The position numbers were made by a program, and so were the translations under genes. Below the pieces are notes generated by a model. That model saw only the letters and a list, made by a program, of their open reading frames with translations. It made no database searches and was not told where the DNA came from. This document shows, piece by piece, positions 14,141 to 22,342 of a stretch of DNA of 22,342 bases. Position 1 is the stretch's first letter, and every line of letters starts with the position of its first letter. This DNA is from JABWBR01 sp036741235 (GTDB lineage Bacteria; Bacteroidota; Bacteroidia; Chitinophagales; Saprospiraceae): assembly GCA_036741235.1 (NCBI GenBank), contig DAINSQ010000079.1, positions 1-22,342 on the forward strand. The letters run 5' to 3'.

Positions 14141-15448
14141 ATGCTCCCGCTTCAGCTATTTACGAATGCGAAGGCGGTTCAGTTTTTTCAACTGGCCAGG
14201 CAGGGCACGTCTATCCTTATTGCTATTCTGCTGGCTAAATCTACGCTGTCAACGGCTCAGATCGGGGCTTACGAGTTGCTGTTTTACTTGGGGTTTATTA
14301 CCAGTTTTTTCTGGACTTCCGGGCTGATGCAGGGCATGCTCAGTATGTACCCCCGAGAATCGGAAGCCAACAGGCGCCGCTTTGTATTCAACAGTTTTTT
14401 TAGCTTTTGCCTGGTTAGCGTAACTCTGGCGCTGTTTATGTGGGGCGGCAGATCATGGTTGTTGCCTGCATTAACCGGCCAGGGCTCGCTGGATTATTAC
14501 GCCTTGTTTTTGTGGTTTTCGTTGTTTAACCTGCCGGCGACGCTCCAGGAAAATTTCTATTTGCTACATAATCAACCCAGACAATTGTATGTCTGGGCTG
14601 TATTTTCTTTCTCGCTGCAATTGGCGGCCGTGCTCATCCCCGTCTTTTGGGGAAGCGGGCTGGCTGCCAGCTTTTTCTGGCTCGTTGTGCTGGCCGTGGC
14701 GAAGTGGAGCTGGCTGACAGTATACGTTGTCCGGCACGGCAGTTGGGTACTCGATCGAGCTTTGCTGGGGCGCTGGTGGGCGCTTTCTACTCCTCTTATG
14801 CTGTATGCTTTGATCAGCGGCATCAACCAGTCGTTCGACAGTTGGCTTGTCGGTTACAGCTATCCGGGCGATGAAGCGGCTTTTGCCGTTTTCCGGTACG
14901 GCGCCCGCGAATTTCCCCTGGTTCTGGCAATGGCCAATGCATTCAGTACGGCTATGTTGCCCGAAATCGCCAAAAATCTGGAATCGGGGCTGGAAGCCGT
15001 CAAATCGAAATCTATTTCATTGCTGCATGCGCTGTTCCCGGCATCTATTGCGCTGATGCTTGGTAGTAAATGGTTGTTTCCCATTGTATTTAGCGCCGCG
15101 TTTGAAGATAGCGTATTGATTTTCAATATTTTTTTACTCATTACGATAAGCAGGCTGGTATTTTCCCGCACTGTATTGGTTGGTTTACAGGATAATAGGC
15201 TGATTTTGCTGATTTCTTTGGTTGAGTTTGGCGTACATATAGTTGCCGGCTTTATACTTGTTCACTACTGGGGATTGGCGGGTGTTGCCTGCGGCGCGTT
15301 GATTGCCTACACGCTGGAAAAAGTGCTGATTTGTTTTTATCTTTATAGCAAACACGGCATTGGCGTGGGTCGTTATACGCCAATGCGCTGGTATTTGTTT
15401 TACAGCGCGGCCTTATTGGCAAGTTTTGCGATAAGTTTGCTATTATGA
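14141..15448 (+). CDS. Polysaccharide/oligosaccharide flippase-like membrane protein
   Basis: The 435-residue product is almost entirely hydrophobic, with about twelve predicted membrane helices, and its N-terminal segment (KAVQFFQLARQGTSILIAIL...LLFYLGFITSFFWTSGLMQG) resembles Wzx-type members of the MOP flippase superfamily. Such proteins move lipid-linked glycans across the inner membrane. No glycosyltransferases lie nearby, so the substrate is unknown. It begins 6 nt after ffh and its last 4 nt (ATGA) overlap the start of the hydrolase gene, indicating a tight operon. Confidence 0.8.
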   Translation: MLPLQLFTNAKAVQFFQLARQGTSILIAILLAKSTLSTAQIGAYELLFYLGFITSFFWTSGLMQGMLSMYPRESEANRRRFVFNSFFSFCLVSVTLALFMWGGRSWLLPALTGQGSLDYYALFLWFSLFNLPATLQENFYLLHNQPRQLYVWAVFSFSLQLAAVLIPVFWGSGLAASFFWLVVLAVAKWSWLTVYVVRHGSWVLDRALLGRWWALSTPLMLYALISGINQSFDSWLVGYSYPGDEAAFAVFRYGAREFPLVLAMANAFSTAMLPEIAKNLESGLEAVKSKSISLLHALFPASIALMLGSKWLFPIVFSAAFEDSVLIFNIFLLITISRLVFSRTVLVGLQDNRLILLISLVEFGVHIVAGFILVHYWGLAGVACGALIAYTLEKVLICFYLYSKHGIGVGRYTPMRWYLFYSAALLASFAISLLL

Positions 15449-16266
15449 TTCAATATAAAACGCCCAAACTCTGTGTCTACGAAAGTGCGTTGTATCGCAC
15501 AACGTCTACCGTTATTGCTACCGATGACTTGATACTGGTGGTCGACCCCAATTGGCTGCCCCTGGAAATCGACGCTATTGCCGACGATATAGAAGATTTA
15601 TTTCCCAAACGCCCGCTATATCTACTTTTTACACACTCCGATTACGATCATATTATTGGCTACGGCGCTTTTCCCGGAGCCGGGGTTATTGCCGCTGCCG
15701 CTTTTTCCCAGCGAAACGATACAGCGGAGATACTGGCGCAGATCCGCGATTTTGATGATGAATACTACATAAACCGGCATTACCCGATTAGCTACCCGAA
15801 AGTTGACCATCTGATAACTGCTGATGAATCGGCGATACAAATTGGAGATACCCGACTTATTTTCTGGCAGGCGCCGGGGCACACCAATGATGGCTTGATG
15901 ACGCTGGTAGAGCCGCTGGGCGTGTTGATTGCCGGCGATTATTTGTCCAATATTGAATTCCCTTTTATTTATCACAGCAGCCGGGCATACGAGGAGACGC
16001 TTGATAAAGCGGAGACGATCATACACCGCTTTCAGCCGCTGTTACTTGTTCCCGGGCACGGCGACGCCACATCCGATATTGGCGAAATGCAGTTCAGAGT
16101 AAATGAAAGCAGACTTTATATCAGCGAGTTGAGAAACTGCCTGGTTGAAGGGCGAAATTACCCCACTGAACAACTTTGGAAACGCTACCGATTTCCCGGC
16201 AGTATGCTAAAATCTCACGAGGCAAATATCAATCTGATAAAAAAAGAACTTGCCGCTACCTCGTGA
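15445..16266 (+). CDS. Metallo-beta-lactamase-fold hydrolase
   Basis: The 273-residue protein carries the ordered metal-binding motifs of the MBL fold: THSDYDH (63-69), APGHTND with H146, AGDYLS with D165 and VPGHGD with H205. The first motif reads H-S-D-Y-D-H rather than the usual H-x-H-x-D-H; D66 replaces the second histidine, while D68 and H69 remain. This might change metal occupancy or mark a distinct subfamily. There is no signal peptide, so it acts in the cytosol. Its ATG overlaps the flippase stop by 4 nt (ATGA), and its 3' end overlaps the convergent VPS10-type gene by 11 nt. The substrate is unknown. Confidence 0.85.
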   Translation: MIQYKTPKLCVYESALYRTTSTVIATDDLILVVDPNWLPLEIDAIADDIEDLFPKRPLYLLFTHSDYDHIIGYGAFPGAGVIAAAAFSQRNDTAEILAQIRDFDDEYYINRHYPISYPKVDHLITADESAIQIGDTRLIFWQAPGHTNDGLMTLVEPLGVLIAGDYLSNIEFPFIYHSSRAYEETLDKAETIIHRFQPLLLVPGHGDATSDIGEMQFRVNESRLYISELRNCLVEGRNYPTEQLWKRYRFPGSMLKSHEANINLIKKELAATS

Positions 16267-18850
16267 CCACAAATGCCGCGGTCCTGCGTTTGCTGTGTTC
16301 AAAATGGGCAACAGCGTAATATACGCCGGGCTTCCACGAACTCACATCAATATTTGCATAATGATATGCGCGCCTGCGCTTATCGTTGTATACGATTTTT
16401 CCGGAAGCGTCGTATATTATTAATTGAAGACAAACGGAAAGCGATGATTCCCAACTAACGGTGGCAGTCTGATTAGCGGGTGAAGGCGTTACCAATATCC
16501 TGCCCGAATAGCCCGGCGCACCAGATACTACGCTGGTTACCACGGTATCCTGCGCGGCGAATAAAGAATCCAGCGGATAAGACATCACCGATCGGCCATG
16601 CGTACCGGCGATAAGTTCGTTGCGATTTTCATTCCAGGTCAGGTGAAAAACGGGCACCATGGGCATATTAGTCCCCAGTCGGCCCCATGCTTGGCCGCCA
16701 TTTTTTGTGCCGTAAACGCCGCCGTCGGTTGCGGCAAAAATGACAGAATCCTGATGTCCTGGCAAAATCAACAGATCGTTAACGGCGAGGTTGGGCAAAT
16801 CGCCGGCAATGCCGGTCCAGGTGGCCCCTCTATCGTCTGAACGATGAATTCGTGGAGTGAAATCGTTGTCTTTATAGCCGGAATGGCTCGCATAAACCGT
16901 ATTGTCGAACGCGGGTGACGCCTCTATATTGGTTACATAGCGCTGGGGCAAGTCGTCAAAAATGGGGGTCCAGCTATCGCCGTCGTTGTCTGATCGCCAT
17001 ACGTTTGCGTCAGTTGTACCTACATACAGCAAGCCCTGAACGCGAGGGGATTCGGTAATAGTAGTAATAGTATGAAAATTAGGACTAAAAACAATGCCGT
17101 CGGTGAGGTCGTCGCTGATTGGGAACCAGAAGGGAGCCGAGCTGTCAAAGCTTTTATATACCCGGAAAGTGCCGGTATACATCACATTGGGATCGTGTGG
17201 GCTGATAAAGTAGGGGCTGTCCCAATGCGTTCGGTCACCATCGTCAATGCCTTCGTCGCCTTCGCTCCAGGATACGCCGCCGTCAATTGATACGCCGATA
17301 TTGCCGTTTTGGGATTCTGCGAAGATGATATCGGGGTTTTCGGGATGAAAGACCATCTGAAAGCCATCGCCGCCGTAAATGCGGAGCCAGTCGGTGGCCA
17401 GGTCGGGGCCTCCCGTGCAGCCGTTGTCCTGGAGCCCGCTGTAACACCAGCCGGGCTCGTGGGGGTTATAGGCAACTCTATATACCTGGTTTGTGGGTAT
17501 TCGCTCGATATCAGACCAGGTTTGGGTATCGTCGGTCGTTTTGTACAGACCGCCGTCAGTAGCCAATACGATAGCGCCGGATGGCGTAAACTGCAAGTCG
17601 TGTTTATCGGCGTGTACGCTGTATTCCCACCAGGGCGGCGAGGCCATTTGCCAGGAGAGGCCGCCGTCGAGTGAGCGCCAGAGGTCGACGCCGAGCAAGA
17701 AAACATCGTCGGAGTTGGCGGGATTAACCCTGATTTTGCCGAAAAACCAGCCAAAGCCGCCTAACACGCCCGGTAAAATATCGCCCACCTGAGCCTGGGG
17801 CATGGTTGGCTGCCAGGAAGCGCCGCCGTCGGTTGTTTTGAAAACATTAAACAATTGGCTATTCGTACCTACATAAACGGCATAGAGAACATTGGGTTGA
17901 GCAGGAGAAATTGTTAGGCCGATACGCCCCATGTTGCCGCCGGGCAGGCCGTTGGTCAGTTGGTTCCAGGAGGCGCCACCGTCGGATGTTTTGTAAATAC
18001 GGGCATTGGGGCCGCTGACCAGCGATTCCGAATTATTTCTGACGCGATCCCAGGAGGCGGCGTATAAAATATCGGGCTGGGCAGGATCCATCACCAGGTC
18101 GATCATCCCCGACTGGTTGCTTGCAAAGAGTATTTGCTGCCAGCTTTGCCCACCGTCGGTTGATTTGTATAGCCCCCGCTCGTTGTTTCGCTCGAAAGGC
18201 AAGCCCATACAGGCGGCGTAAATAACCTGACTATTGGCAGGATGTACCGCGATTTTCGAAATAATGCGTTGCTCTGACAGGCCCAGGTGTTCCCAGGTAG
18301 CCCCTCCGTTGTTGCTGCGGTAAATGCCGTTGCCGAGGAAGGGATATGCGGAAATATTAGGATCGCCGGTGCCGGCGTATACGATCTGCGGGTTTTGCGG
18401 GTCAAGAGCGATAGCGCCGATGGCCAGGAAAGGCTGCTGATCAAATAACGGCGACCAGTTTTCTCCGCCGTCAGTTGTTTTATACAAGCCGCCGACTGCG
18501 AAACCGGCGTACATGGTATTTTCGTCAGTCGGATCAATAGCCACCGCATTGATACGAGCGCCGATATTGGCTGGGCCGCGCACGGTCCATGGCTCGTCAA
18601 AGCCGTCAAAAGTTTTCTCGGCCAGGCGTTGGGCGGCGTCCTGCAAAGCGTCAGTGTAGGCTCTGAGGTGGAGGGATGTTTCGGGGTAAAGGCGCTGCAT
18701 GTAGAACCATTCAGCAGGCCTGAGGCCTTGGTTGCCTCCATCATTGTTTTTCTGCGAATGTTGGTACCATAAGCCTGCGACCATTACGGCAAGGAGGGCG
18801 ATAACGGCAAATGCCGGGCCTCTACGAAAAGAAAAGCGAGTAGTCATCAT
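16256..18850 (-). CDS. Secreted VPS10/Asp-box beta-propeller protein with T9SS-type C-terminal domain
   Basis: The 864-residue protein begins with a signal sequence or anchor (about 12-29, PAFAVIALLAVMVAGLWY). The body holds roughly a dozen Asp-box/BNR repeats of the form (S/T)xDGGxxW, such as LYKTTDGGENW, LYKSTDGGQSW, IYKTSDGGASW and VFKTTDGGASW, which build a sortilin/VPS10-like propeller. The last 80 residues (ILVTPSPANQTATVSWE, then LIIYDASGKIVYN, then WKPGVYYAVA) match the type A sorting domain that directs export through the type IX secretion system. The protein is therefore predicted on the cell surface or released, with unknown ligand. Its start overlaps the thioesterase stop by 4 nt; a second ATG follows at 18847. 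Confidence 0.88.
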   Translation of the reverse strand: MMTTRFSFRRGPAFAVIALLAVMVAGLWYQHSQKNNDGGNQGLRPAEWFYMQRLYPETSLHLRAYTDALQDAAQRLAEKTFDGFDEPWTVRGPANIGARINAVAIDPTDENTMYAGFAVGGLYKTTDGGENWSPLFDQQPFLAIGAIALDPQNPQIVYAGTGDPNISAYPFLGNGIYRSNNGGATWEHLGLSEQRIISKIAVHPANSQVIYAACMGLPFERNNERGLYKSTDGGQSWQQILFASNQSGMIDLVMDPAQPDILYAASWDRVRNNSESLVSGPNARIYKTSDGGASWNQLTNGLPGGNMGRIGLTISPAQPNVLYAVYVGTNSQLFNVFKTTDGGASWQPTMPQAQVGDILPGVLGGFGWFFGKIRVNPANSDDVFLLGVDLWRSLDGGLSWQMASPPWWEYSVHADKHDLQFTPSGAIVLATDGGLYKTTDDTQTWSDIERIPTNQVYRVAYNPHEPGWCYSGLQDNGCTGGPDLATDWLRIYGGDGFQMVFHPENPDIIFAESQNGNIGVSIDGGVSWSEGDEGIDDGDRTHWDSPYFISPHDPNVMYTGTFRVYKSFDSSAPFWFPISDDLTDGIVFSPNFHTITTITESPRVQGLLYVGTTDANVWRSDNDGDSWTPIFDDLPQRYVTNIEASPAFDNTVYASHSGYKDNDFTPRIHRSDDRGATWTGIAGDLPNLAVNDLLILPGHQDSVIFAATDGGVYGTKNGGQAWGRLGTNMPMVPVFHLTWNENRNELIAGTHGRSVMSYPLDSLFAAQDTVVTSVVSGAPGYSGRILVTPSPANQTATVSWESSLSVCLQLIIYDASGKIVYNDKRRRAYHYANIDVSSWKPGVYYAVAHFEHSKRRTAAFVVTR

Positions 18851-19380
18851 TTCAGGTTATCTACGAAAAGCGATCTAATCTCTACCGATTCTTCCGGTTT
18901 AAGCCTGCCGCTAAGTATCAGGCGTACTTCCCGCCGGCGCGGGGCGCTGTCGTAACGCTGTTGTTCGATCTCGGTAAGCGGTATTACCTGCGGAACAGGT
19001 ATGGGTTTTCCGTTGATTTCGTCGAGCGCTACGAAAGTATAGTAGGCGTGATTGCAGCGGCGGGGATTCTGCCCTTTGATATCGGCGGCAAAAATCTCTA
19101 CAAAAACCTCTACAGAAGAATTAAAAGCGCGGGTGACGCTGGCTTCAATAGACACCACCTCTCCTACCTTGATGGGTTTCTGAAAAGAAACGTGATCGAC
19201 GGAAGCTGTTACCACATGCGCTTCGCAGTGTTTTCCTGCGCAGATTGCACTGGCAATGTCCATCCAGCGAAGCAAATTTCCTCCCATCAGGTTGCCCATA
19301 AAATTGGTATCGTTGGGCATAACGATTTCAGTCATAATAGCTTTGGAGTCGCTGACTCTTTTTGCCTTGGGCTCTTGCAT
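18847..19380 (-). CDS. Hotdog-fold acyl-CoA thioesterase
   Basis: The enzyme hydrolyses acyl-CoA to free fatty acid and CoA. The 177-residue sequence shows the YciA/BFIT-type hotdog pattern: VMPNDTNFMGNLMGGNLLRW (21-40), then MDIASAICAGKH, VVTASVDHVSFQKPIKVGEV and VEVFVEI. The family usually has one or two hotdog units; this is the single-unit form with a basic C-terminal extension (SAPRRREVRLILSGRLKPEE). Chain-length preference cannot be read from sequence. It sits between the hypothetical gene (2-nt gap) and the VPS10-type gene (4-nt overlap), so all three are probably one transcript. Confidence 0.88.
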   Translation of the reverse strand: MQEPKAKRVSDSKAIMTEIVMPNDTNFMGNLMGGNLLRWMDIASAICAGKHCEAHVVTASVDHVSFQKPIKVGEVVSIEASVTRAFNSSVEVFVEIFAADIKGQNPRRCNHAYYTFVALDEINGKPIPVPQVIPLTEIEQQRYDSAPRRREVRLILSGRLKPEESVEIRSLFVDNLK

Positions 19381-19382
19381 TT

Positions 19383-19793
19383 TTATCTGATCATTACCCC
19401 TTTTCTATTCAAAAAGGGAATATCTGTGAAATTAGAAGCGTCGATACTGCCTTGTACGAAGATATATTTTTTGTCGTACATATAGTCTTCATATACAAAA
19501 CTGACCCAGTACTCATTGGTCAGGCCGAAAAGTTCTGCATGGATGGGTTCTATAGGAATGCAGGCCAAAGGCCCCACTTCTTCGAAGAAATGCCGAAGAA
19601 CAGTGGTTCTGCGGTTTTCGCCGTTCAATTCGCCGTAACCTTTTGAGCTAATCAATACATTGCGAAGGGTGTCGTCTTTGAGGTTAATCAGGAAACTATC
19701 CCACAGTTCTTCTGTCAGCAGCTCGTCTCCATCGCGGGGCACGATGGCTATTGCCAGATCTTCAACTTTGAGTTGCGGTATATCTTTTCGCAT
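19383..19793 (-). CDS. Hypothetical protein, 136 aa
   Basis: I do not recognise a named domain. The sequence is soluble, with no signal peptide or membrane segment, and has a mixed alpha/beta pattern (KVEDLAIAIVPRDGDE, then LWDSFLINLKDD, RNVLISSKGYGELNGENRRT and YWVSFVYEDYMYDKKYIFVQ). I have the impression that similar proteins occur across Bacteroidota beside acyl-CoA thioesterases, but I cannot confirm it here. Its stop lies 2 nt from the thioesterase start, which supports a true gene in the same operon. It starts 81 nt after the lipB stop. Confidence 0.75.
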   Translation of the reverse strand: MRKDIPQLKVEDLAIAIVPRDGDELLTEELWDSFLINLKDDTLRNVLISSKGYGELNGENRRTTVLRHFFEEVGPLACIPIEPIHAELFGLTNEYWVSFVYEDYMYDKKYIFVQGSIDASNFTDIPFLNRKGVMIR

Positions 19794-19874
19794 AAAAATA
19801 AAATAAAATGCTAGTTTTCAATCCATTAAGCAAAAGCCGGCAAGGGTGTCTGAAAAGCCACGCGAAGATAAGTT

Positions 19875-20579
19875 TTACTCGGCATAGTTGTATGTAAACA
19901 CAGAAGCAAAATGATGTTTGAGCGCCGATTTAACGTCCTGGAGGGGAATCAGTTGTCCCAATTCAGCGGCCAAGGAAGTAACGGCCTTGTCGTTGTCGCT
20001 GATACCGCAAGGAATGATATGATTGAAGTGCGAAAGATCAGTATTAACATTAAGCGCAAAGCCGTGCATGGTCACCCAGCGGCTCAAGTGTACTCCAATG
20101 GCGCATATTTTTCGTTGGGGCTTCCGACCTTCGGCGTCGAGCCAGACTCCGGTATATTCCTTGATGCGCATTCCCTGGAGCCCATAGTCGGCCAGCAAGA
20201 GAATTACGGCTTCTTCCAGCGCTCTCACATAACGGTGCACATCCGTAAAAAAGCAGTCGAGATCAAAGATAGGATAACCCACAAGTTGTCCAGGGCCGTG
20301 GTAGGTGATATCCCCTCCCCTATTGATTTTGAAGAAAGTAAAGCCTTGTTGTTGTAATATTTCTTCATCCAGCAGCAGGTGGTTGATCGATCCGGATTTT
20401 CCCAGAGTAAAAACTGGCGGATGCTCACAAAACAACAAATAGTGGGCTGCCGGCCGGGGCTCGGGGTTATTGCGATTACTCAATTTGCGGTCAATCAGCT
20501 CCTGATGCAGCTTGCGCTGGAGGTTCCACGCTTCTTCGTAGTCGATCAAGCCAAGATCCTGGTAGATAACCTTTTGCAT
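19875..20579 (-). CDS. lipB: LipB, octanoyl-ACP:protein octanoyltransferase
   Basis: LipB moves octanoyl groups from acyl carrier protein to lysines of lipoyl domains; LipA then inserts sulfur to make lipoate. The 234-residue protein has the substrate motif RGGDITYHGPGQLVGYP (87-103), the catalytic lysine in KICAIGV (K157) and the acyl-accepting cysteine C191 in IIPCGISDND. Length and start (MQKVIYQDLG) are typical. The product would modify the E2 subunit of the pyruvate dehydrogenase complex, whose PdhB is encoded at the other end of the window. lipA is not present. The start is 51 nt from the divergent thioredoxin-dockerin gene, so their promoters share that gap. Confidence 0.95.
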   Translation of the reverse strand: MQKVIYQDLGLIDYEEAWNLQRKLHQELIDRKLSNRNNPEPRPAAHYLLFCEHPPVFTLGKSGSINHLLLDEEILQQQGFTFFKINRGGDITYHGPGQLVGYPIFDLDCFFTDVHRYVRALEEAVILLLADYGLQGMRIKEYTGVWLDAEGRKPQRKICAIGVHLSRWVTMHGFALNVNTDLSHFNHIIPCGISDNDKAVTSLAAELGQLIPLQDVKSALKHHFASVFTYNYAE

Positions 20580-20630
20580 TACATTCAGGAGATTTGATTA
20601 ATTTTACGCAATACTAACAAACGCATTCCT

Positions 20631-21710
20631 ATGAAAAGACAACTACACCTGGCAATAAGTTTAGCGCTGTTTGCCTCCATCCTGTGCGCCCAACCTACGG
20701 CGCCAAATTTTACGATTACCGATTCTGATGGACAATCGCACAATTTGTATTCCGATTACCTGGACCAGGGAAAAACCGTGGTCATCAAGTTTTTCTTTAC
20801 CACATGCCCGCCCTGCAATGCCATGGCGCCGCTGATGGAGCCGTTTTACCAGGAATGGGGCGGCGGCGCCCAGGATGTTGAATTCATAAGTCTCAGCATC
20901 ATGAATTTTGACGATAACAACGACGTGGCGCTGTATAAAACGGCTAAAGGACACACCTTTCCCGGCGCCGGTGTAGACGGCGGCGCTCTGACGGCCTCAC
21001 AGCCCTACCTCAACGGCACGTTCGGTAATTTTACCGGCACCCCTACCTTTGCCGTCATAGCTCCTGACCGCAGCGTGATCTTCAATCCCAAAGGTTCCAG
21101 TTTTACCGCTACCATAGATTCTATCGATGTGGCTATACGCAGCACCGGCGCTCAAAAACCGGCAGTGCCCTATACCGTAACGGGAACCGTCAGGAATGCG
21201 CTCAATGTGGGTATCGGCGGCGTTGTGGTGTCGGTCAGCGGCCTGGACCAATACGCAGATACCACCGGCGCCTCGGGGCAGTTCGAGTTTACCGCTATGC
21301 TGGAACCCCGCCTCGATTACTACCTGTCGGCTGCTAAAGACACTAATTATGCCAATGGGGTTACGACGTTTGACATGATTTTGATAAGAAAGCACATTCT
21401 GGCGCAGGAAATTTTGACGCAACCGGAAAAGTTATTGGCCGCCGATGCCAACAAATCGGGGGGCATCTCCACCCAAGACGTCATTGAATTGCGACGACTG
21501 GTACTAAATGTTCAAACTACGCTGCCCCAACATAAATCCTGGTATTTCTATAATGCCTCCTACCCTTTCGTAAATCCTGAGCATCCGTATCCCGAATTAT
21601 ACAACACCCTTAACGGCGCCGTTAAATTTCGCACCTCAACCCTGCCGCCTTTCCATTTCAGGGCGGTAAAAATCGGGGATTTGAACGATTCTGCCGATCC
21701 GGGGCAGTAG
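20631..21710 (+). CDS. Secreted TlpA-like thioredoxin fused to carboxypeptidase-regulatory and dockerin-like domains
   Basis: The 359-residue protein has a signal peptide (residues 1-20, ending LFASILCA), then a TlpA/peroxiredoxin-like domain with APNFTITDSDG, active site CPPC (59-62) and a cis-proline loop TGTPTFAVI (P138). From about 180 an Ig-like carboxypeptidase-regulatory segment follows (TVTGTVRNALNVGIGGVVVS). Two dockerin type I repeats are next: D237-T-N-Y-A-N-G-V-T-T-F-D248 with RKHIL, and D272-A-N-K-S-G-G-I-S-T-Q-D283 with ELRRLVL. It ends in FRAVKIGDLNDSA, as other dockerin-bearing Bacteroidota proteins do, but without a T9SS C-terminal domain. The redox partner and any cohesin are unknown. 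Confidence 0.82.
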   Translation: MKRQLHLAISLALFASILCAQPTAPNFTITDSDGQSHNLYSDYLDQGKTVVIKFFFTTCPPCNAMAPLMEPFYQEWGGGAQDVEFISLSIMNFDDNNDVALYKTAKGHTFPGAGVDGGALTASQPYLNGTFGNFTGTPTFAVIAPDRSVIFNPKGSSFTATIDSIDVAIRSTGAQKPAVPYTVTGTVRNALNVGIGGVVVSVSGLDQYADTTGASGQFEFTAMLEPRLDYYLSAAKDTNYANGVTTFDMILIRKHILAQEILTQPEKLLAADANKSGGISTQDVIELRRLVLNVQTTLPQHKSWYFYNASYPFVNPEHPYPELYNTLNGAVKFRTSTLPPFHFRAVKIGDLNDSADPGQ

Positions 21711-21787
21711 TTTTGACAAGCTTATGATAATTCAGGTTATAAACCGCGATAAAATAAGCCTATTTTGCGCCCCAAAAATCAAAAAAC

Positions 21788-22342
21788 ATGAGAGTTCTGG
21801 TCACCGTAACAGCCCTAATTATTGGACTTATCGCCTGTAAATCAATGAAAACCGGCGAATCGTCCGCTATGAGTCCCGGCGCCGATACGCTTCGCTACGC
21901 GCAGGAAAAACACCTGGCGAATATGCGTCAACTCACCTTCGGCGGCGATAATGCCGAGGCATATTTCAGTTTTAACGGCAAATACCTGACGTTTCAGGCC
22001 ACCAACCCCAAGTGGAATGCCGCATGCGACCAGATTTTTTACATGCCCATCGACGGTTACAAATCGGCTATGCCGCCAATGGTGAGCACGGGCAAAGGGC
22101 GCACCACCTGCGCTTATTTTATGCCCGGCGACAAGCACATCTTGTATGCTTCCACCCACCTCGGCTCGGAGGCCTGTCCGGAAGTACCCCGCGTTATAAA
22201 TGGCAAATACGTCTGGGGGATTTTTAGCGACTTTGATATTTTCGTGGCCGACCTGAAGGGCAACATCACCAGGCAGCTGACTAATACGCCGGGTTATGAT
22301 GCGGAAGCAACCCTCTCTCCCGACGGCAAAAAAATCGTATTT
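21788..22342 (+). CDS. PD40/TolB-like beta-propeller lipoprotein (C-terminal part beyond window)
   Basis: The frame opens at the ATG at 21788 and runs to the last base without a stop: 185 codons are visible. It starts with a type II signal peptide (MRVLVTVTALIIGLIAC, lipid cysteine C17) and continues with WD40-like PD40 repeats: LTFGGDNAEAYFSFNGKYLT, then YFMPGDKHILYAST, and NITRQLTNTPGYDAEATLSP followed by DGKKIVF. The pattern resembles TolB and TolB-like propellers that sit in the periplasm or under the outer membrane. Without the C-terminus it is not possible to say whether another domain, such as an OmpA or peptidase module, follows. It begins 77 nt after the dockerin gene on the same strand. 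Confidence 0.85.
   Translation, partial: MRVLVTVTALIIGLIACKSMKTGESSAMSPGADTLRYAQEKHLANMRQLTFGGDNAEAYFSFNGKYLTFQATNPKWNAACDQIFYMPIDGYKSAMPPMVSTGKGRTTCAYFMPGDKHILYASTHLGSEACPEVPRVINGKYVWGIFSDFDIFVADLKGNITRQLTNTPGYDAEATLSPDGKKIVF

Overview
The window reads as chromosomal DNA of a member of the Bacteroidota, probably a Saprospiraceae-like lineage (inference). The reasons are the T9SS-type C-terminus and dockerin repeats on secreted proteins, the lack of Shine-Dalgarno sites, repeated TAnnTTTG promoter -7 boxes, a stand-alone MnmD, and the long Bacteroidota form of YidC. No tRNA, rRNA, insertion sequence or CRISPR array was seen.

The most notable feature is at the left edge. An open frame with no stop codon runs off the window on the minus strand (950 to 1). 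Its 316 visible residues match the N-terminal part of Cas13b, the single-effector RNA-guided RNase of type VI-B CRISPR systems, including an intact first HEPN motif (R89-x4-H94). Upstream of it lie about 600 nt without a convincing gene, holding a promoter candidate, two near-start palindromes, a 7-nt tandem repeat, a 14-nt direct repeat and a large hairpin. No array and no csx27-like gene are on this side, so any array or accessory gene must lie to the left of the window.

From 1.5 kb onward the content is mostly housekeeping. pdhB (pyruvate dehydrogenase E1 beta, minus) diverges from a 53-aa lipoprotein and mnmD (tRNA wobble-uridine methyltransferase). A degenerate HNH/AP2 DNA-binding protein faces mnmD, followed by ribD (riboflavin synthesis) and an exported thioredoxin-like protein. 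A minus-strand block then holds a HerA-like ATPase (yjgR), a membrane-anchored NucA-type endonuclease and yidC. Next is a two-gene minus unit: an OmpA-type protein and a membrane protein with two helix-hairpin-helix-like repeats.

The right part has ffh (SRP GTPase), a flippase and a metallo-beta-lactamase-fold hydrolase on the plus strand. These run convergently into a minus unit read as a hypothetical gene, an acyl-CoA thioesterase and a VPS10/Asp-box secreted propeller. lipB lies just upstream of that unit. A secreted thioredoxin-dockerin protein follows, and a PD40 propeller lipoprotein is cut by the right edge. Functional links: LipB makes the octanoyl precursor of lipoate needed by the pyruvate dehydrogenase complex that contains PdhB, and Ffh and YidC both serve membrane-protein insertion.
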